A stretch of DNA of 64,000 bases from contig CAIJVD010000037.1 of assembly GCA_903824045.1 (NCBI GenBank), positions 62,001 to 126,000 of the forward strand, written 5' to 3'. The translations under genes were made by a program, and so were the position numbers. Source of the DNA: an uncultured Chlorobiaceae bacterium. GTDB lineage: Bacteria > Bacteroidota > Chlorobiia > Chlorobiales > Chlorobiaceae. The notes below the pieces were generated by a model. It was not told the DNA's origin and made no database searches. It worked only from the letters and a program-made list of their open reading frames with translations. The first letter of the stretch is position 1; every line of letters starts with the position of its first letter. Of this stretch, positions 26,149 to 35,341 are shown piece by piece.

Positions 26149-28546
26149 CTTCAGCCTGCTCCTGGGTGACCGGAGCGGTTACCAGCCCCGACTCCTCGGC
26201 TCTCGTGATGATGTCGTCCACAGGAATATTCATAGGCACAGGCGAGCCGTCTGTCATGGTCAGCTGAACCGCAGGATGAGCTTTCTGGTGGTCGGCCATG
26301 ACAGCCTCCCAGCGCTTTTGTGCGGTCTCGTCGAGCGTGCTCCAGGCAAGACGTCCCCTGCACTTGGGGAATTTCGAGCAGCCGAGCCAGAGCCCCCGTT
26401 TTCCGCTTCTGAGATAGAGCGGAGAGCCGCACTTCGGGCAGGCGATGTCGGTCTGGACCGGTGGGGTTTTGAGCGGTTCGATGTGGCGCTGCTTGTTGAG
26501 GTTGAGCAGCGTGTTGCATTTCGGATAGCTCGAACAGGCAAGGAAAGCTCCGAGTCTTCCTTTGCGAAGCAGCATGTGTCCTTCCTTGCAGGAGGGGCAG
26601 AGCACACCGCTGTCTTTCGGCTTCTCCTTGTTGGTGCTGATCGCCTTGATGTTCTTGCACTTTGGGTAGCATGAGCAACCGAGGAATTTCCCGCTTGCGG
26701 TCCACTTGACGACCATATGGCCCTTGCCGCACTTTTCGCAGGTCACGGTGTCGCTGTTCTGAGGAATTAGCGGGTCGCTCTTGCGGAGGCTGAGCGCCGT
26801 TTCGAGCGGCCGGTAGAAGTTGTCGAGCACCTTCTCATACTCGTCGTCCCCGCTTGCAACCTTGTCGAGCTCATCCTCCATGAAGGCGGTAAAGCCGACG
26901 TCGAAAAGGTCGGGGAAGTTGGCGACCAGAATCAGCGATACATCCTTGCCGAGCTCGGTAGGGATGATCTTTTTCTTTTCGAGCTCCACATAGCGCCGGT
27001 CCTGCAAGGTGGAGAAAATTGAGGCGTAGGTTGACGGCCGTCCTATTCCGTAGTTGTCGAGATCCTTCACCAGCGTCGCCTCGCTGTAGCGTGCCGGCGG
27101 GCGGGTAAAGCTCTGCTTTCTGTCGATATCGCCGAGCAGAAGAGGGTCCTTTACGGCAATCCTCTCCGGCAGCTTGACGGTCTGCTCTTTTTCGACATCG
27201 TCTTTTGTGGAGGTCTGGGCCTCGTAGTCAAGCTCCCTCTGGTCGTCGAAGACCCGCATGAATCCTGGGAAGAGCACCCGGCTTCCGTTTGCCCTGAAGA
27301 GAAAGCGGCCACCCTTCTCCTCGACATCGACCTTGGTCTGCTCAAGCTTTGCTGGCGCCATCATGGATGCAAGAAAACGCTTCCAGATCAGCTCATAGAG
27401 CTTGTTCTGCTCGGCGGAGAGATACTGCTTGACCTTCTCCGGCTTGTTGAAAATCGAGGTCGGGCGGATGGCTTCGTGCGCATCCTGGGAGTTTTTGCCG
27501 GCCTTCGTGGCGCCGCCAAAGCCGATATACTCCTTGCCAAACGTTCCGTCAATATAGCTTCTGGCCTGGGCAATAGCCTCCGAGCCAATGCGGATCGAGT
27601 CGGTTCTCATGTAGGTGATGAGACCTGTCGCTCCCTCAGCGCCCAGCTCGATTCCCTCATAGAGCTGCTGGGCAATGCGCATGGTTTTCTGCGATCCAAA
27701 CCCGAGCTGGTTCGATGCTGCCTGCTGCAGAAGGGAGGTCGTGAAGGGGAGAGGAGGCTTGCGCTGCTGTGTCCTCGGAGCAATCTCCCGGACAGAGTAG
27801 TTGCCGTTTTTGACAAGGGTGGCAATCTCTTCAGCCCGATCCTTGTTGGTAATATCGGGTTTCTCGCCATCAAGGCGCACAAGGCGTGCCCTGAACGACT
27901 CTTTGCCTTCGGTCATGAAATCAGCGGCAATCGTCCAGTACTCCTCAATCTGAAAGCGGTTTATCTCTGCCTCGCGTTCGCAGATGAGCCGGAGCGCGAC
28001 GGACTGAACCCGTCCTGCGGAGAGACCGCGCATGACGACGTTCCACAAAAAGGGGCTGATCTTGTAGCCGACAATCTTGTCGAGTCCCTGGCGGGTCTGC
28101 TGTGAGCGCACGAGGCGGTAGTCGATTTGCCGGGGCTCCTCTATGGCGGCCAGAATGGCGGTTTTGGTGATTTCGTTGAAAAGAACCCGGAATACAGGTT
28201 TTTTTGTAACACCGATCTCGTTCGAGATATGCCAGGCAATTGCCTCACCCTCGCGGTCAGGGTCAGTCGCAATCAGGATTTCGTCAGCTTCAGCCGCCAG
28301 CTTCTTCAGTTGCCGGACAACCTTCTCCTTTCCGGCGATGATTTCATAGCGGGGCTCGTAATGATGGTCGAAATCAAGTCCGATCTCCTTTTTGGGAAGG
28401 TCCTTGATGTGTCCGACCGAGGCAAACACGGTGTAGCTGTCGCCGAGGTATTTATTGATTGTTTTGGCCTTCGAGGGGGATTCGACAACAATAAGGGTTC
28501 TGTTTCTGGCAGATGGTGTTGCTGCTTTTGAAGCTTTTGAAGCCAT
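26138..28546 (-). CDS. topA: DNA topoisomerase I
   Basis: An 802-residue type IA topoisomerase that relaxes negative supercoils. TOPRIM: LIVVESPSKAKTINKYLG and ATDPDREGEAIAWHI. The active-site tyrosine lies in GLITYMRTDS. ASIFSTLQDRRYV is the usual core stretch near the end. Three C-terminal zinc ribbons follow: CEKCGKGHMVVK, CPSCKEGHMLLRKG and CPKCGSPLYLRSG, each with a later CSxYPKC-type pair. A short Ala-rich lead precedes the TOPRIM. Convergent with feoB, with 11 bases shared. Confidence 0.96.
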   Translation of the reverse strand: MASKASKAATPSARNRTLIVVESPSKAKTINKYLGDSYTVFASVGHIKDLPKKEIGLDFDHHYEPRYEIIAGKEKVVRQLKKLAAEADEILIATDPDREGEAIAWHISNEIGVTKKPVFRVLFNEITKTAILAAIEEPRQIDYRLVRSQQTRQGLDKIVGYKISPFLWNVVMRGLSAGRVQSVALRLICEREAEINRFQIEEYWTIAADFMTEGKESFRARLVRLDGEKPDITNKDRAEEIATLVKNGNYSVREIAPRTQQRKPPLPFTTSLLQQAASNQLGFGSQKTMRIAQQLYEGIELGAEGATGLITYMRTDSIRIGSEAIAQARSYIDGTFGKEYIGFGGATKAGKNSQDAHEAIRPTSIFNKPEKVKQYLSAEQNKLYELIWKRFLASMMAPAKLEQTKVDVEEKGGRFLFRANGSRVLFPGFMRVFDDQRELDYEAQTSTKDDVEKEQTVKLPERIAVKDPLLLGDIDRKQSFTRPPARYSEATLVKDLDNYGIGRPSTYASIFSTLQDRRYVELEKKKIIPTELGKDVSLILVANFPDLFDVGFTAFMEDELDKVASGDDEYEKVLDNFYRPLETALSLRKSDPLIPQNSDTVTCEKCGKGHMVVKWTASGKFLGCSCYPKCKNIKAISTNKEKPKDSGVLCPSCKEGHMLLRKGRLGAFLACSSYPKCNTLLNLNKQRHIEPLKTPPVQTDIACPKCGSPLYLRSGKRGLWLGCSKFPKCRGRLAWSTLDETAQKRWEAVMADHQKAHPAVQLTMTDGSPVPMNIPVDDIITRAEESGLVTAPVTQEQAEVTA

Positions 28547-28821
28547 TGATCAGTCCCTGTTGAAGAGCGTTAGCGGCGGGAGCTATTGCATTATTGTTTC
28601 CCCTCAATACCCCGATTTCGTCAGGAATGGGCAGCGCCGCAGAGTTAAATTTTGAAAAAGATAGGTGTTGCAAATCAAAAAACAAATTATAGCGTCGCTG
28701 TGCGAAGCTTCCCTGCGCTCCCGCACGATCGTTTACCGATTTAAAAACCGGTTCATGAGCGGTTCGGAATAATATATTTTATTATTATTGCTCTAATTGT
28801 GCAATCTACCAAGGAAACACT

Positions 28822-28839
28822 ATGCCACTTTTCAAATGA
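28822..28839 (+). promoter_or_regulatory. Five-codon leader ORF ahead of the amidase gene
   Basis: AAGGA sits seven bases before an ATG at 28822 that reads Met-Pro-Leu-Phe-Lys and stops with TGA. That stop overlaps the amidase ATG at 28836 as ATGA. The amidase itself has no Shine-Dalgarno in front of its own start. I infer translation by coupling through the mini-ORF. Confidence 0.4.
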
Positions 28840-30560
28840 TGCTGCACTCCATGAATCCATTTCGATTTCGTCCGGCTTTTCTCCTTCTGGTGATGTTGCT
28901 GCTCCTTCCTTCACTGCCGGTATTTGCCGCATCCCAGGGTGTTGCTGGACAGACGACGGTACCTCTCCATGTCAGCACGGGCAACGACCAGGGCTATACC
29001 ATCAAGGTGCTCGCCCGACGGACCGACGCAGCCCTTATGATCGATCTTGAATCCATGGCAAGGGCCCTCCGCCTCAGCCTTCACCGGGAGGAGGGGGCGC
29101 TGGTTCTGGAGGAGGCGATCAGCATGTCGGGCACGCTCTGCAAGATTACTGCCGGCAATAACTTTGCGAAGGTAGTCTCAAAGAATCCGGCACAGCAAAA
29201 AAGAGTCATTCAGCTTCAGTCTCTTCCCTCAATGGTGCAGTCAAAACTCTACCTGCCGGTCAATCAGGCCTGCCGCCTCTTTACCGTCTGGCTCGACAGG
29301 GAGGTCGTCTACAACTACTCAACCGGAAGGCTCAGCGCCTGGCTCAAGGGGAAGCATTTCGCTGAATCGGTCGGAGCAATCGGCACTGTTGCCGATCCGG
29401 AAAAGAGCTCGCTGCCGCCGGTTCAGCCCGAAGAGGGGAGCACACTGATCAATGCCGTCCAGGTTGAAAAGCGTGCGAACGGTGCGATCATCAGTTTTTT
29501 GGCTTCGGGTGCACCGGTTCAGGCAACCCTGCAGAAGACCGATCCGGAAGGGAATCTCTATTTCTCTCTTGAAAAAGCCACCTGCGACATCAACGCAATG
29601 TCGAGAATCTACGGCGGCGGTGTTGTCAGGGCAATCACCCCGAAACAGCTTGAAGGGGGGGCCTTGCAGTTTGTCGTATCGCTCGACAACAAGGCGTTCA
29701 TCATCAATTCGGTTGAGTTTCAGCGTGATGCAAAAAATAACCGCTACCAGCTCTACGTCCGCAGCAATGCCGATGTGCAGGAGATCCGCAAAAGGGAGAA
29801 GGCGCAGCAGATCGCCCAGGTCATCAGCCGTGACGTCGAGAAGTGGAAGCTCAACACCATCGTGCTCGATGCCGGTCACGGCGGAAAGGACCCAGGAGCT
29901 ATCGGCGGCAGAGGCACCAGAGAGAAGGATGTTGTTTTGAACATTGTTCACGATCTCGGCACCTTTATCGAGCAGAAATGGCCGGATGTCAATGTTATCT
30001 ATACCCGAAAGGACGATACCTTCATTCCTCTTCATGAGCGCGGCAAAATCGCAAACCGCGGTGGCGGAAAGCTCTTTGTGAGCGTTCACTGCAATGCCAG
30101 CGTGAACAAGGGCGCCCGAGGCTCCGAAGTCTACATTCTCGGAGTGCACAAAACCAAGGATGCTCTGGATGTCGCCATGTTCGAAAACTCGGTCATCAGC
30201 AAGGAGGAGGACTACCAGCAGCAGTACAAGGGCTTTTCGGAAGAGCATCTCATTATGAGCTCCATGGCCCAGAACGCCTTTGCCAAACAGTCTACCTCGC
30301 TTGCCCAGGATATTCTCAGGCCCTCCGAAAAGCCGCAGTCAGTCAATGGCAGGAGTGTTCGCCAGGCCGGATTCATGGTGCTCTGGACCCCCTCAATGCC
30401 GAGTGCGCTGGTCGAAGTCGGATACCTCTCCAATCCTGACGAGGAGAAGATTCTCCGTGACCGCCAGGAGCAGGCCAAGATAGCCTACGGTATTTTCAAG
30501 GGGCTTCAGCTCTATCGCAAGAATTACGAGGCCTCGACCCTTGCGGCAATGGGTCAGTGA
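28836..30560 (+). CDS. N-acetylmuramoyl-L-alanine amidase (Amidase_3) with AMIN-like N-terminal region
   Basis: A 574-residue exported cell-wall hydrolase. The signal peptide MNPFRFRPAFLLLVMLLLLPSLPVFA is clear. A copper-amine-oxidase-like/AMIN-type region (about residues 35-330) follows, then the Zn-dependent Amidase_3 domain: VLDAGHGGKDPGAIG, EKDVVLNIV, LFVSVHCNAS and a catalytic Glu in ALVEVGYLSN. It cuts the bond between MurNAc and the stem peptide, mainly during cell separation. The start could be 28797 (GTG), 28836, 28839 or 28851; 28836 is taken because of the overlapping leader stop. A terminator follows. Confidence 0.92.
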   Translation: MMLHSMNPFRFRPAFLLLVMLLLLPSLPVFAASQGVAGQTTVPLHVSTGNDQGYTIKVLARRTDAALMIDLESMARALRLSLHREEGALVLEEAISMSGTLCKITAGNNFAKVVSKNPAQQKRVIQLQSLPSMVQSKLYLPVNQACRLFTVWLDREVVYNYSTGRLSAWLKGKHFAESVGAIGTVADPEKSSLPPVQPEEGSTLINAVQVEKRANGAIISFLASGAPVQATLQKTDPEGNLYFSLEKATCDINAMSRIYGGGVVRAITPKQLEGGALQFVVSLDNKAFIINSVEFQRDAKNNRYQLYVRSNADVQEIRKREKAQQIAQVISRDVEKWKLNTIVLDAGHGGKDPGAIGGRGTREKDVVLNIVHDLGTFIEQKWPDVNVIYTRKDDTFIPLHERGKIANRGGGKLFVSVHCNASVNKGARGSEVYILGVHKTKDALDVAMFENSVISKEEDYQQQYKGFSEEHLIMSSMAQNAFAKQSTSLAQDILRPSEKPQSVNGRSVRQAGFMVLWTPSMPSALVEVGYLSNPDEEKILRDRQEQAKIAYGIFKGLQLYRKNYEASTLAAMGQ

Positions 30561-30581
30561 GAACCCGCCGGTTTTTTTATT

Positions 30582-30607
30582 GGCGTGCGGAAGCGCGCCT
30601 TTTTTTT
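30582..30607 (+). terminator. Intrinsic terminator after the amidase gene
   Basis: GGCGTGC and GCGCGCC pair over seven bases (one T-G pair) around GGAA and are followed by eight T. It separates the amidase from the biotin operon. Confidence 0.92.
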
Positions 30608-30617
30608 ATATTGTCCG

Positions 30618-30649
30618 CTGTCAACCTCGAAACCGGCGAAGGTTTACAT
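30618..30649 (+). promoter_or_regulatory. BirA-type operator in front of the biotin operon
   Basis: The half-sites CTGTCAACC (30618-30626) and GGTTTACAT (30641-30649) are 14 bases apart. They match the known BirA half-sites TTGTAAACC and GGTTTACAA with few changes. The right half overlaps a predicted -35 box (TTTACA). A longer imperfect dyad is also present: GTCAACC recurs inverted as GGTTGAC near 30656-30662. BirA with a DNA-binding domain is encoded 50 bases downstream, so biotin-dependent self-repression of birA-bioBFGCDA is the likely role. Confidence 0.8.
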
Positions 30650-30671
30650 GTTTCGGGTTGACGGCTATGTT
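30643..30671 (+). promoter_or_regulatory. Predicted promoter of the birA-bio operon
   Basis: TTTACA (30643-30648) and TATGTT (30666-30671) are spaced by 17 bases. Transcription would begin near 30678, about 20 bases before the birA ATG. The -35 box lies inside the BirA operator, which would block polymerase when BirA is bound. Confidence 0.5.
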
Positions 30672-30698
30672 TTATTTCCTTATCTCCGCATTCGGCTT

Positions 30699-31688
30699 AT
30701 GAATACTATTGCTTCGAGGATTCTTCGGAGGCTCTCATCTGCCGGTGATTTTCTTTCGGGCGAGGAGCTGAGCGTGGAGCTCGGCATTACAAGAAGCGCC
30801 GTCTGGAAGCACATCCGGCAGCTTCGCAGGGATGGCTACGAGGTTGAAGCGGTGACCGGCCGCGGCTACAGGCTTGCATCGCTTACCGGCCGACCCGTCG
30901 AGGCCGAGATCCGCCCCTTTCTCACCTGCCAGCAGATGGGCGGCCAGATAGAGTATCACAGCAGTGCCGTTTCGACCAATCTCCTTGCCAAGTCTCTTGC
31001 GGCAGATGGCGCGGTGGAAGGGAGTGTTGTCGTGGCCGATTTCCAGAGCGGAGGACGGGGCAGAATGGGTCGAACCTGGATCTCTCCGGCAGGTGTCAAC
31101 CTCTACTTTTCGCTGATTTTGAGGCCGAAGGTTCCCTCGATCCGCGTTCCGCAGCTGACGCTGCTTCTTGCAGTCGCAATCCACAGGGCACTCACGGCTC
31201 TGGCTCCCGAGCTTGAGGCGAAGATCAAGTGGCCGAACGATATTCTTTCAGGCCCGAAAAAGCTGTGCGGAGTGCTTTGCGAAATGCAGTCCGAGCCCGA
31301 TTATACCCACTTTGTCGTGGTCGGTATCGGCATCAATGTCAACCAGCAAGAGTTCCCCTCTGAACTGCAGGCCACGGCGACCTCTCTCCTTCTGGAGACA
31401 GGTCGGCAGTTTTCGCGGCCGGAGCTTCTTGCCTCCGTGCTCAACCAGTTCGAACCGCTCTACCTGCAGTGGCTTCTTTGTGACGATCTCGACTTTGTGC
31501 TCCCCTTTCTCGAGGAGCATTCGCTGCTTCAGTCGCGAGAGGTGACTATCGAGCAGGGGCGCCGGGCCATTGCCGGAAGAGTCTCGGGGATCGGGCGCGG
31601 CGGCGAGCTGAAAGTTGAAACGCCGGAGGGCCAAACCGTCCTGGTCTCTTCCGGAGAGGCCACACTCAGAAAAACCACCAACGCATAA
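30699..31688 (+). CDS. birA: Biotin-protein ligase and biotin operon repressor
   Basis: A 329-residue bifunctional protein. Residues about 1-62 form a winged helix-turn-helix (GDFLSGEELSVELGITRSAVWKHIRQLRRDGYEVEAVTGRGYRL). The ligase domain has GGRGRMGRTWISPAGVNLYFS (biotinyl-AMP loop), KIKWPNDIL and GIGINVN. The C-terminal SH3-like domain closes with GRVSGIGRGGELKVET. It attaches biotin to acceptor proteins and, with its HTH, can repress bio genes. The ATG at 30699 is chosen; the track's 30585 start would run through the terminator, operator and promoter. bioB follows after 12 bases. Confidence 0.94.
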   Translation: MNTIASRILRRLSSAGDFLSGEELSVELGITRSAVWKHIRQLRRDGYEVEAVTGRGYRLASLTGRPVEAEIRPFLTCQQMGGQIEYHSSAVSTNLLAKSLAADGAVEGSVVVADFQSGGRGRMGRTWISPAGVNLYFSLILRPKVPSIRVPQLTLLLAVAIHRALTALAPELEAKIKWPNDILSGPKKLCGVLCEMQSEPDYTHFVVVGIGINVNQQEFPSELQATATSLLLETGRQFSRPELLASVLNQFEPLYLQWLLCDDLDFVLPFLEEHSLLQSREVTIEQGRRAIAGRVSGIGRGGELKVETPEGQTVLVSSGEATLRKTTNA

Positions 31689-31700
31689 AACCCCAGAGCC

Positions 31701-32705
31701 ATGCATCAACAACCGCTCCATCCCGATATTGCCGCCGCCTACCGTGTTCTTGAAACCGGAGAGCCGATTACCCGTCAGGAGGCCGATCGGCTCAGCGCCC
31801 TTCCCGGCGAGCTCGCCCTCGATCTGGCATCTCTGGCTAACAAGGTGAAAAACCGCCATGCCGAAGGAGAACAGTCGCTCTACGCCTGCTCGATCATGAA
31901 CGCCAAGTCCGGGGTGTGCGGTGAGAACTGCCGCTTCTGTGCCCAGTCGCGCCACAACCATGCCGATGTTCAGGTCTATGATCTTGTCGACGAAGAGTCG
32001 GTGCTGATTGAGGCTCGGAACTGCGTTGCCGAGGGGGTTCCCCATTTCGGCATTGTGACGAGCGGATACGGCTACAAAAAGATCACTCCAGAGTTTCAGC
32101 GGGTGCTCTCCATGATCGACCGTCTGCACCGGGAGCTGCCCGGCCTGGAGGTCTGCGCATCGCTCGGCATGCTCGGCGAAGAGCCTGCCGCCGCCCTGGC
32201 CGAACACGGTATCGCCCACTACAACATCAACATACAGGTTGACCCCGACAGCTACCACCAGCTCATTGCCGATACGCATACCGTCGAGGAGCGCATAGAG
32301 ACGATAAAGCGGCTGCGTCGGCACAATATCTCGGTCTGCTGCGGCGGCATCATGGGGGTCGGCGAGAGCATGCAGGAGCGTATCGCCATGATTTTTGCCC
32401 TCCAGGAGCTCGATGTCACGGTTATCCCGCTCAATGTGCTGGTGCCGATCGATGGTACACCGCTTGAGGGAAAAGAGCCGCTCTCGGTCGCCGATATTGT
32501 CAAGACCTTTGCGATCTGCCGGCTCGTTCATCCCAAAAAGATCATCAAGTTCGCTGCGGGCAGGGAGACGATCATGAAGGATTTTCAAGGGCTCCTCATG
32601 CTCTCCGGCGCCAACGGCTATCTTACCGGCGGCTACCTGACCACCCGCGGCCGCGATATGGCCGATGACCGGAAATTGGCCAGCCAGATCGCAACATTCA
32701 ACTGA
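31701..32705 (+). CDS. bioB: Biotin synthase, with altered auxiliary-cluster ligands
   Basis: A 334-residue radical-SAM enzyme that inserts sulfur into dethiobiotin. The SAM cluster motif is [14 protein letters not shown]. Against E. coli BioB from memory, the auxiliary [2Fe-2S] cysteines differ. C97 is replaced (HFGIVTSG), C128 is kept (LEVCASLG), C188 is kept with an extra neighbouring Cys (ISVCCGG), and R260 is kept (AAGRET). The usual YNHNLD reads YNINIQ. These changes resemble the oxygen-sensitive type II BioB of obligate anaerobes, which carry a different auxiliary cluster. It stands between birA and bioF. Confidence 0.93.
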   Translation: MHQQPLHPDIAAAYRVLETGEPITRQEADRLSALPGELALDLASLANKVKNRHAEGEQSLYACSIMNAKSGVCGENCRFCAQSRHNHADVQVYDLVDEESVLIEARNCVAEGVPHFGIVTSGYGYKKITPEFQRVLSMIDRLHRELPGLEVCASLGMLGEEPAAALAEHGIAHYNINIQVDPDSYHQLIADTHTVEERIETIKRLRRHNISVCCGGIMGVGESMQERIAMIFALQELDVTVIPLNVLVPIDGTPLEGKEPLSVADIVKTFAICRLVHPKKIIKFAAGRETIMKDFQGLLMLSGANGYLTGGYLTTRGRDMADDRKLASQIATFN

Positions 32706-32716
32706 GATAGAGCGCA

Positions 32717-33874
32717 ATGCAGTTTGATGAACGCATCCGCCGTGAGCTTGAAGAGCTCCGGAGCATCGACCGCTTCCGTGTGATCCCGGATATAGGGGGC
32801 CGCGGTGGCAATCAGATCACGGTTGATGGTCAGGAACTGCTCAACCTCTCCTCGAACGACTATCTCGGGCTTGGTGACGACCGGGCGTTGCTTGCCGGGT
32901 TTGCTGAAGAGTTCAGCGCTTCGGGCTACGCCATGACCAGCTCCTCCTCCCGGCTCCTGACGGGGAACCACCCGCTCTACGACCAGCTGGAAGGGGCCCT
33001 TGCCGCGCTCTACGGGCGCGAGGCGGCGCTGGTGTTCAACAGCGGCTACCATGCCAACATCGGCATCATTCCTGCGCTCTCGAACCGGCATGATCTCGTG
33101 CTCAGCGACCGGCTGAACCATGCAAGCATCATCGACGGCCTCCTGATCGCCGAAGCACGCCACCAGCGGTACCGTCATGGCGACTATGACCATCTCGAGG
33201 AGCTTCTGGCCGGAGCCAGGGAGAGCTGCCGCCAGATCTTCATCGTTTCCGAATCGGTCTTCAGCATGGACGGGGATCTGGCCGATCTCAGGCGTCTGGT
33301 TGCGCTCAAAAAAGAGTATGGCGCCATGCTTGTCATTGATGAAGCTCACGGGGTCGGAGTTTTCGGAGAGCGTGGTCTTGGGCTCTGTGAAGCAGAGGGT
33401 GTTGTCGGGGAGATCGACATCATCACTGGAACCTTCGGCAAGGCGCTTGCCTCCACGGGCGCCTACGCTATCATGAGTTCGCTCAAGAGGGAGTACCTCG
33501 TCAACACCATGAGGCCGTTTATCTTTACGACCGCGCTGCCGCCGGCCATTCTCGCATGGACTCTCCGGACGCTCAAGCGCCAGACCTCAATGCAGCGGGA
33601 GCGAAAGGCGCTGCTCGAGCTGGCGGCAGAGCTTCGCCTTTCGCTTGCCCGGAGAGGGCTCGAGGTGCGGGGCGAGAGCCATATTGTCCCCGTTATCGCA
33701 GGCGGCAACGACCGCGCTGTTGCAATGGCCGCCAAACTCCGTGAAGCGGGGATTCTTGCGCTTCCGGTTCGGCCGCCGACCGTGCCCGAAAACAGTGCCC
33801 GAATTCGCATATCTCTCCGTTCGACCCTCTCCTGGGAGGAGATATCCCGGATTCCCGAACTTGTAGCAGGGTGA
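32717..33874 (+). CDS. bioF: 8-amino-7-oxononanoate synthase
   Basis: A 385-residue PLP enzyme of the alpha-oxoamine synthase family. It condenses pimeloyl-ACP or -CoA with L-alanine. Landmarks: NLSSNDYLGLGDD, SSSRLLTGNHPLYDQLE, FNSGYHANIG, DEAHGVGVFGERG and the PLP-lysine motif TGTFGKALASTGAY. The C-terminal PVRPPTVPENSARIRISL motif is also typical. It follows bioB by 11 bases and is followed by bioG after seven. Confidence 0.96.
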   Translation: MQFDERIRRELEELRSIDRFRVIPDIGGRGGNQITVDGQELLNLSSNDYLGLGDDRALLAGFAEEFSASGYAMTSSSSRLLTGNHPLYDQLEGALAALYGREAALVFNSGYHANIGIIPALSNRHDLVLSDRLNHASIIDGLLIAEARHQRYRHGDYDHLEELLAGARESCRQIFIVSESVFSMDGDLADLRRLVALKKEYGAMLVIDEAHGVGVFGERGLGLCEAEGVVGEIDIITGTFGKALASTGAYAIMSSLKREYLVNTMRPFIFTTALPPAILAWTLRTLKRQTSMQRERKALLELAAELRLSLARRGLEVRGESHIVPVIAGGNDRAVAMAAKLREAGILALPVRPPTVPENSARIRISLRSTLSWEEISRIPELVAG

Positions 33875-33881
33875 GGGCGAG

Positions 33882-34574
33882 ATGAAAACAGCGTGGCTCA
33901 GAAAAGAGGGTTCCCGGAAGCTTCTGCTCTTTTTCAGCGGATGGGGCATGGACGATCGGATTGCCCGTCATCTTCTGGAGGCCTCAATTCCGGGAGGATT
34001 TGACTCCGATCTCCTCGCTTTTCACGACTACCGCACCCTGGAGCTGGAGTCAGGAGTGAGCGAAGAGCTGGCCCGATACAGCCAAGTTGCCCTGATCGCC
34101 TGGTCGTTCGGGGTCTGGGCGGCCGAGCATGCGGGCTTAGCCCGTGTCGACAGGGCGCTTGCCATCAACGGGACGCTCCATCCGGTGCATCCGCGATTCG
34201 GGATTGCGCCGGAGGTATTTCAGGCCACCCTTGCGACCTACTCCGAAGAGAACAGGTCGCGCTTCAACCGCAGAATGTGCGGTACCAGTGAGGCGCTGGC
34301 TCTCTTTGCCGCCATATCTCCCGACCGCACAGCACTCGACCAGCTTGAAGAGCTGCAGCTGCTCGAAGCAGAGCTGCGCTTGCGCAGAGGAAAGGTCGCC
34401 AATAACTGGCACTATACCCATGCCCTTATCGGTGGCAGGGACATGATCTTTCCGGCCGGGCAGCAGTGCGCCGCATGGAGAGGAGTTCCACAAACCCTCA
34501 TTTCAGATATGCCGCATTTTCCGTTTTTTCATTTCACCGACTTTCAGGAGCTGCTCGCATGCATCAGCAAATAG
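33882..34574 (+). CDS. bioG: Pimeloyl-ACP methyl ester esterase, BioG type
   Basis: A 230-residue protein of the DUF452/BioG family, an alternative to BioH. The N-terminal KLLLFFSGWGMDDR and the nucleophile elbow LIAWSFGVWAAEHA (Ser about residue 69) are typical, with a late acid/His region in ISDMPHFPFFHF. It removes the methyl mask from pimeloyl-ACP methyl ester and so ends the BioC branch. Its 3' end overlaps bioC by 16 bases, which fits the usual BioG-BioC pairing. Confidence 0.9.
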   Translation: MKTAWLRKEGSRKLLLFFSGWGMDDRIARHLLEASIPGGFDSDLLAFHDYRTLELESGVSEELARYSQVALIAWSFGVWAAEHAGLARVDRALAINGTLHPVHPRFGIAPEVFQATLATYSEENRSRFNRRMCGTSEALALFAAISPDRTALDQLEELQLLEAELRLRRGKVANNWHYTHALIGGRDMIFPAGQQCAAWRGVPQTLISDMPHFPFFHFTDFQELLACISK

Positions 34575-35341
34575 ACAAGCAGCTTGTGCGGGAGCGGTTT
34601 GCCCGGAGCCTTGGAAGCTATCAGGCGGAGGCCGTCGTACAGCAGGCGATGGCTGCCGAGCTGGCGGAGATGATCTGCCGGGAGCACTCCCCGGCTTCAT
34701 TCGGCCGGGTGCTCGAGGTCGGCTCGGGATCGGGAGCCTTTACCGCCGAGCTCCTGAAGCGCAGCCTCGTCCTCTCCTATTATGCCAACGACCTGGCAGA
34801 GGAGAGCCGTGCCTGGGTTCAGGCGGTGTTCAACCGCTTTCAGCCTGAAGAGAGTCACTTTCTTGCGGGTGACATCGAGTCACTGGAAGCTCTCCCGTCA
34901 GGGCTGGATCTTGTGGTTTCGAGTGCCACCCTGCAGTGGCTTGACGACCTCGAGGGGTTTTTCACGAAGATGGCCCTTCATCTTAAGCCCGGCGGAATGC
35001 TTGCCTTCAGCACCTTCAGTACCGGCAACATGCAGGAGATATCCACCCTTGAGGGTGTCGGCCTCAGCTATCATACGCTCGGGGAGCTCGAAGCGCTTGC
35101 CGGGCGGCATTTCGACCTTGTGGCCTCGAAGGAGGATCGGCAGCGCATGGAGTTCTGCTCGCCCGAGGCGGTGCTGCACCATATACGCCAGACCGGGGTC
35201 AACGGCCTCGTGCGGAGCTCCTGGACCAAGAGCCGCTACGAGCAGTTCATCAGCGCATACCGCAACGCCTTTTCCTCGGGAGAGATGGTCTATCTTACCT
35301 ATCATCCGGTCTACTGCTGCATGAAAAGGAGGCTCTCATGA
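34559..35341 (+). CDS. bioC: Malonyl-ACP/CoA O-methyltransferase
   Basis: A 260-residue SAM methyltransferase that starts pimelate synthesis by masking malonyl thioester. The ATG at 34559 gives MHQQIDKQLVRERFARSLGSYQAEAVVQ, the normal BioC start; the longer track ORF reads through bioG in another frame. The SAM site is VLEVGSGSGAFTAEL, then SSATLQWLDDL and KPGGMLAFSTFS. It overlaps bioG by 16 bases and bioD by four, so translation is coupled. Confidence 0.94.
   Translation: MHQQIDKQLVRERFARSLGSYQAEAVVQQAMAAELAEMICREHSPASFGRVLEVGSGSGAFTAELLKRSLVLSYYANDLAEESRAWVQAVFNRFQPEESHFLAGDIESLEALPSGLDLVVSSATLQWLDDLEGFFTKMALHLKPGGMLAFSTFSTGNMQEISTLEGVGLSYHTLGELEALAGRHFDLVASKEDRQRMEFCSPEAVLHHIRQTGVNGLVRSSWTKSRYEQFISAYRNAFSSGEMVYLTYHPVYCCMKRRLS

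Noticed and set aside
29319-30248. 309-aa minus-strand ORF
   Set aside because: Antisense to the amidase gene; no family signs.
31248-32717. 489-aa minus-strand ORF
   Set aside because: Antisense to birA and bioB, both solid calls. No recognisable domain.
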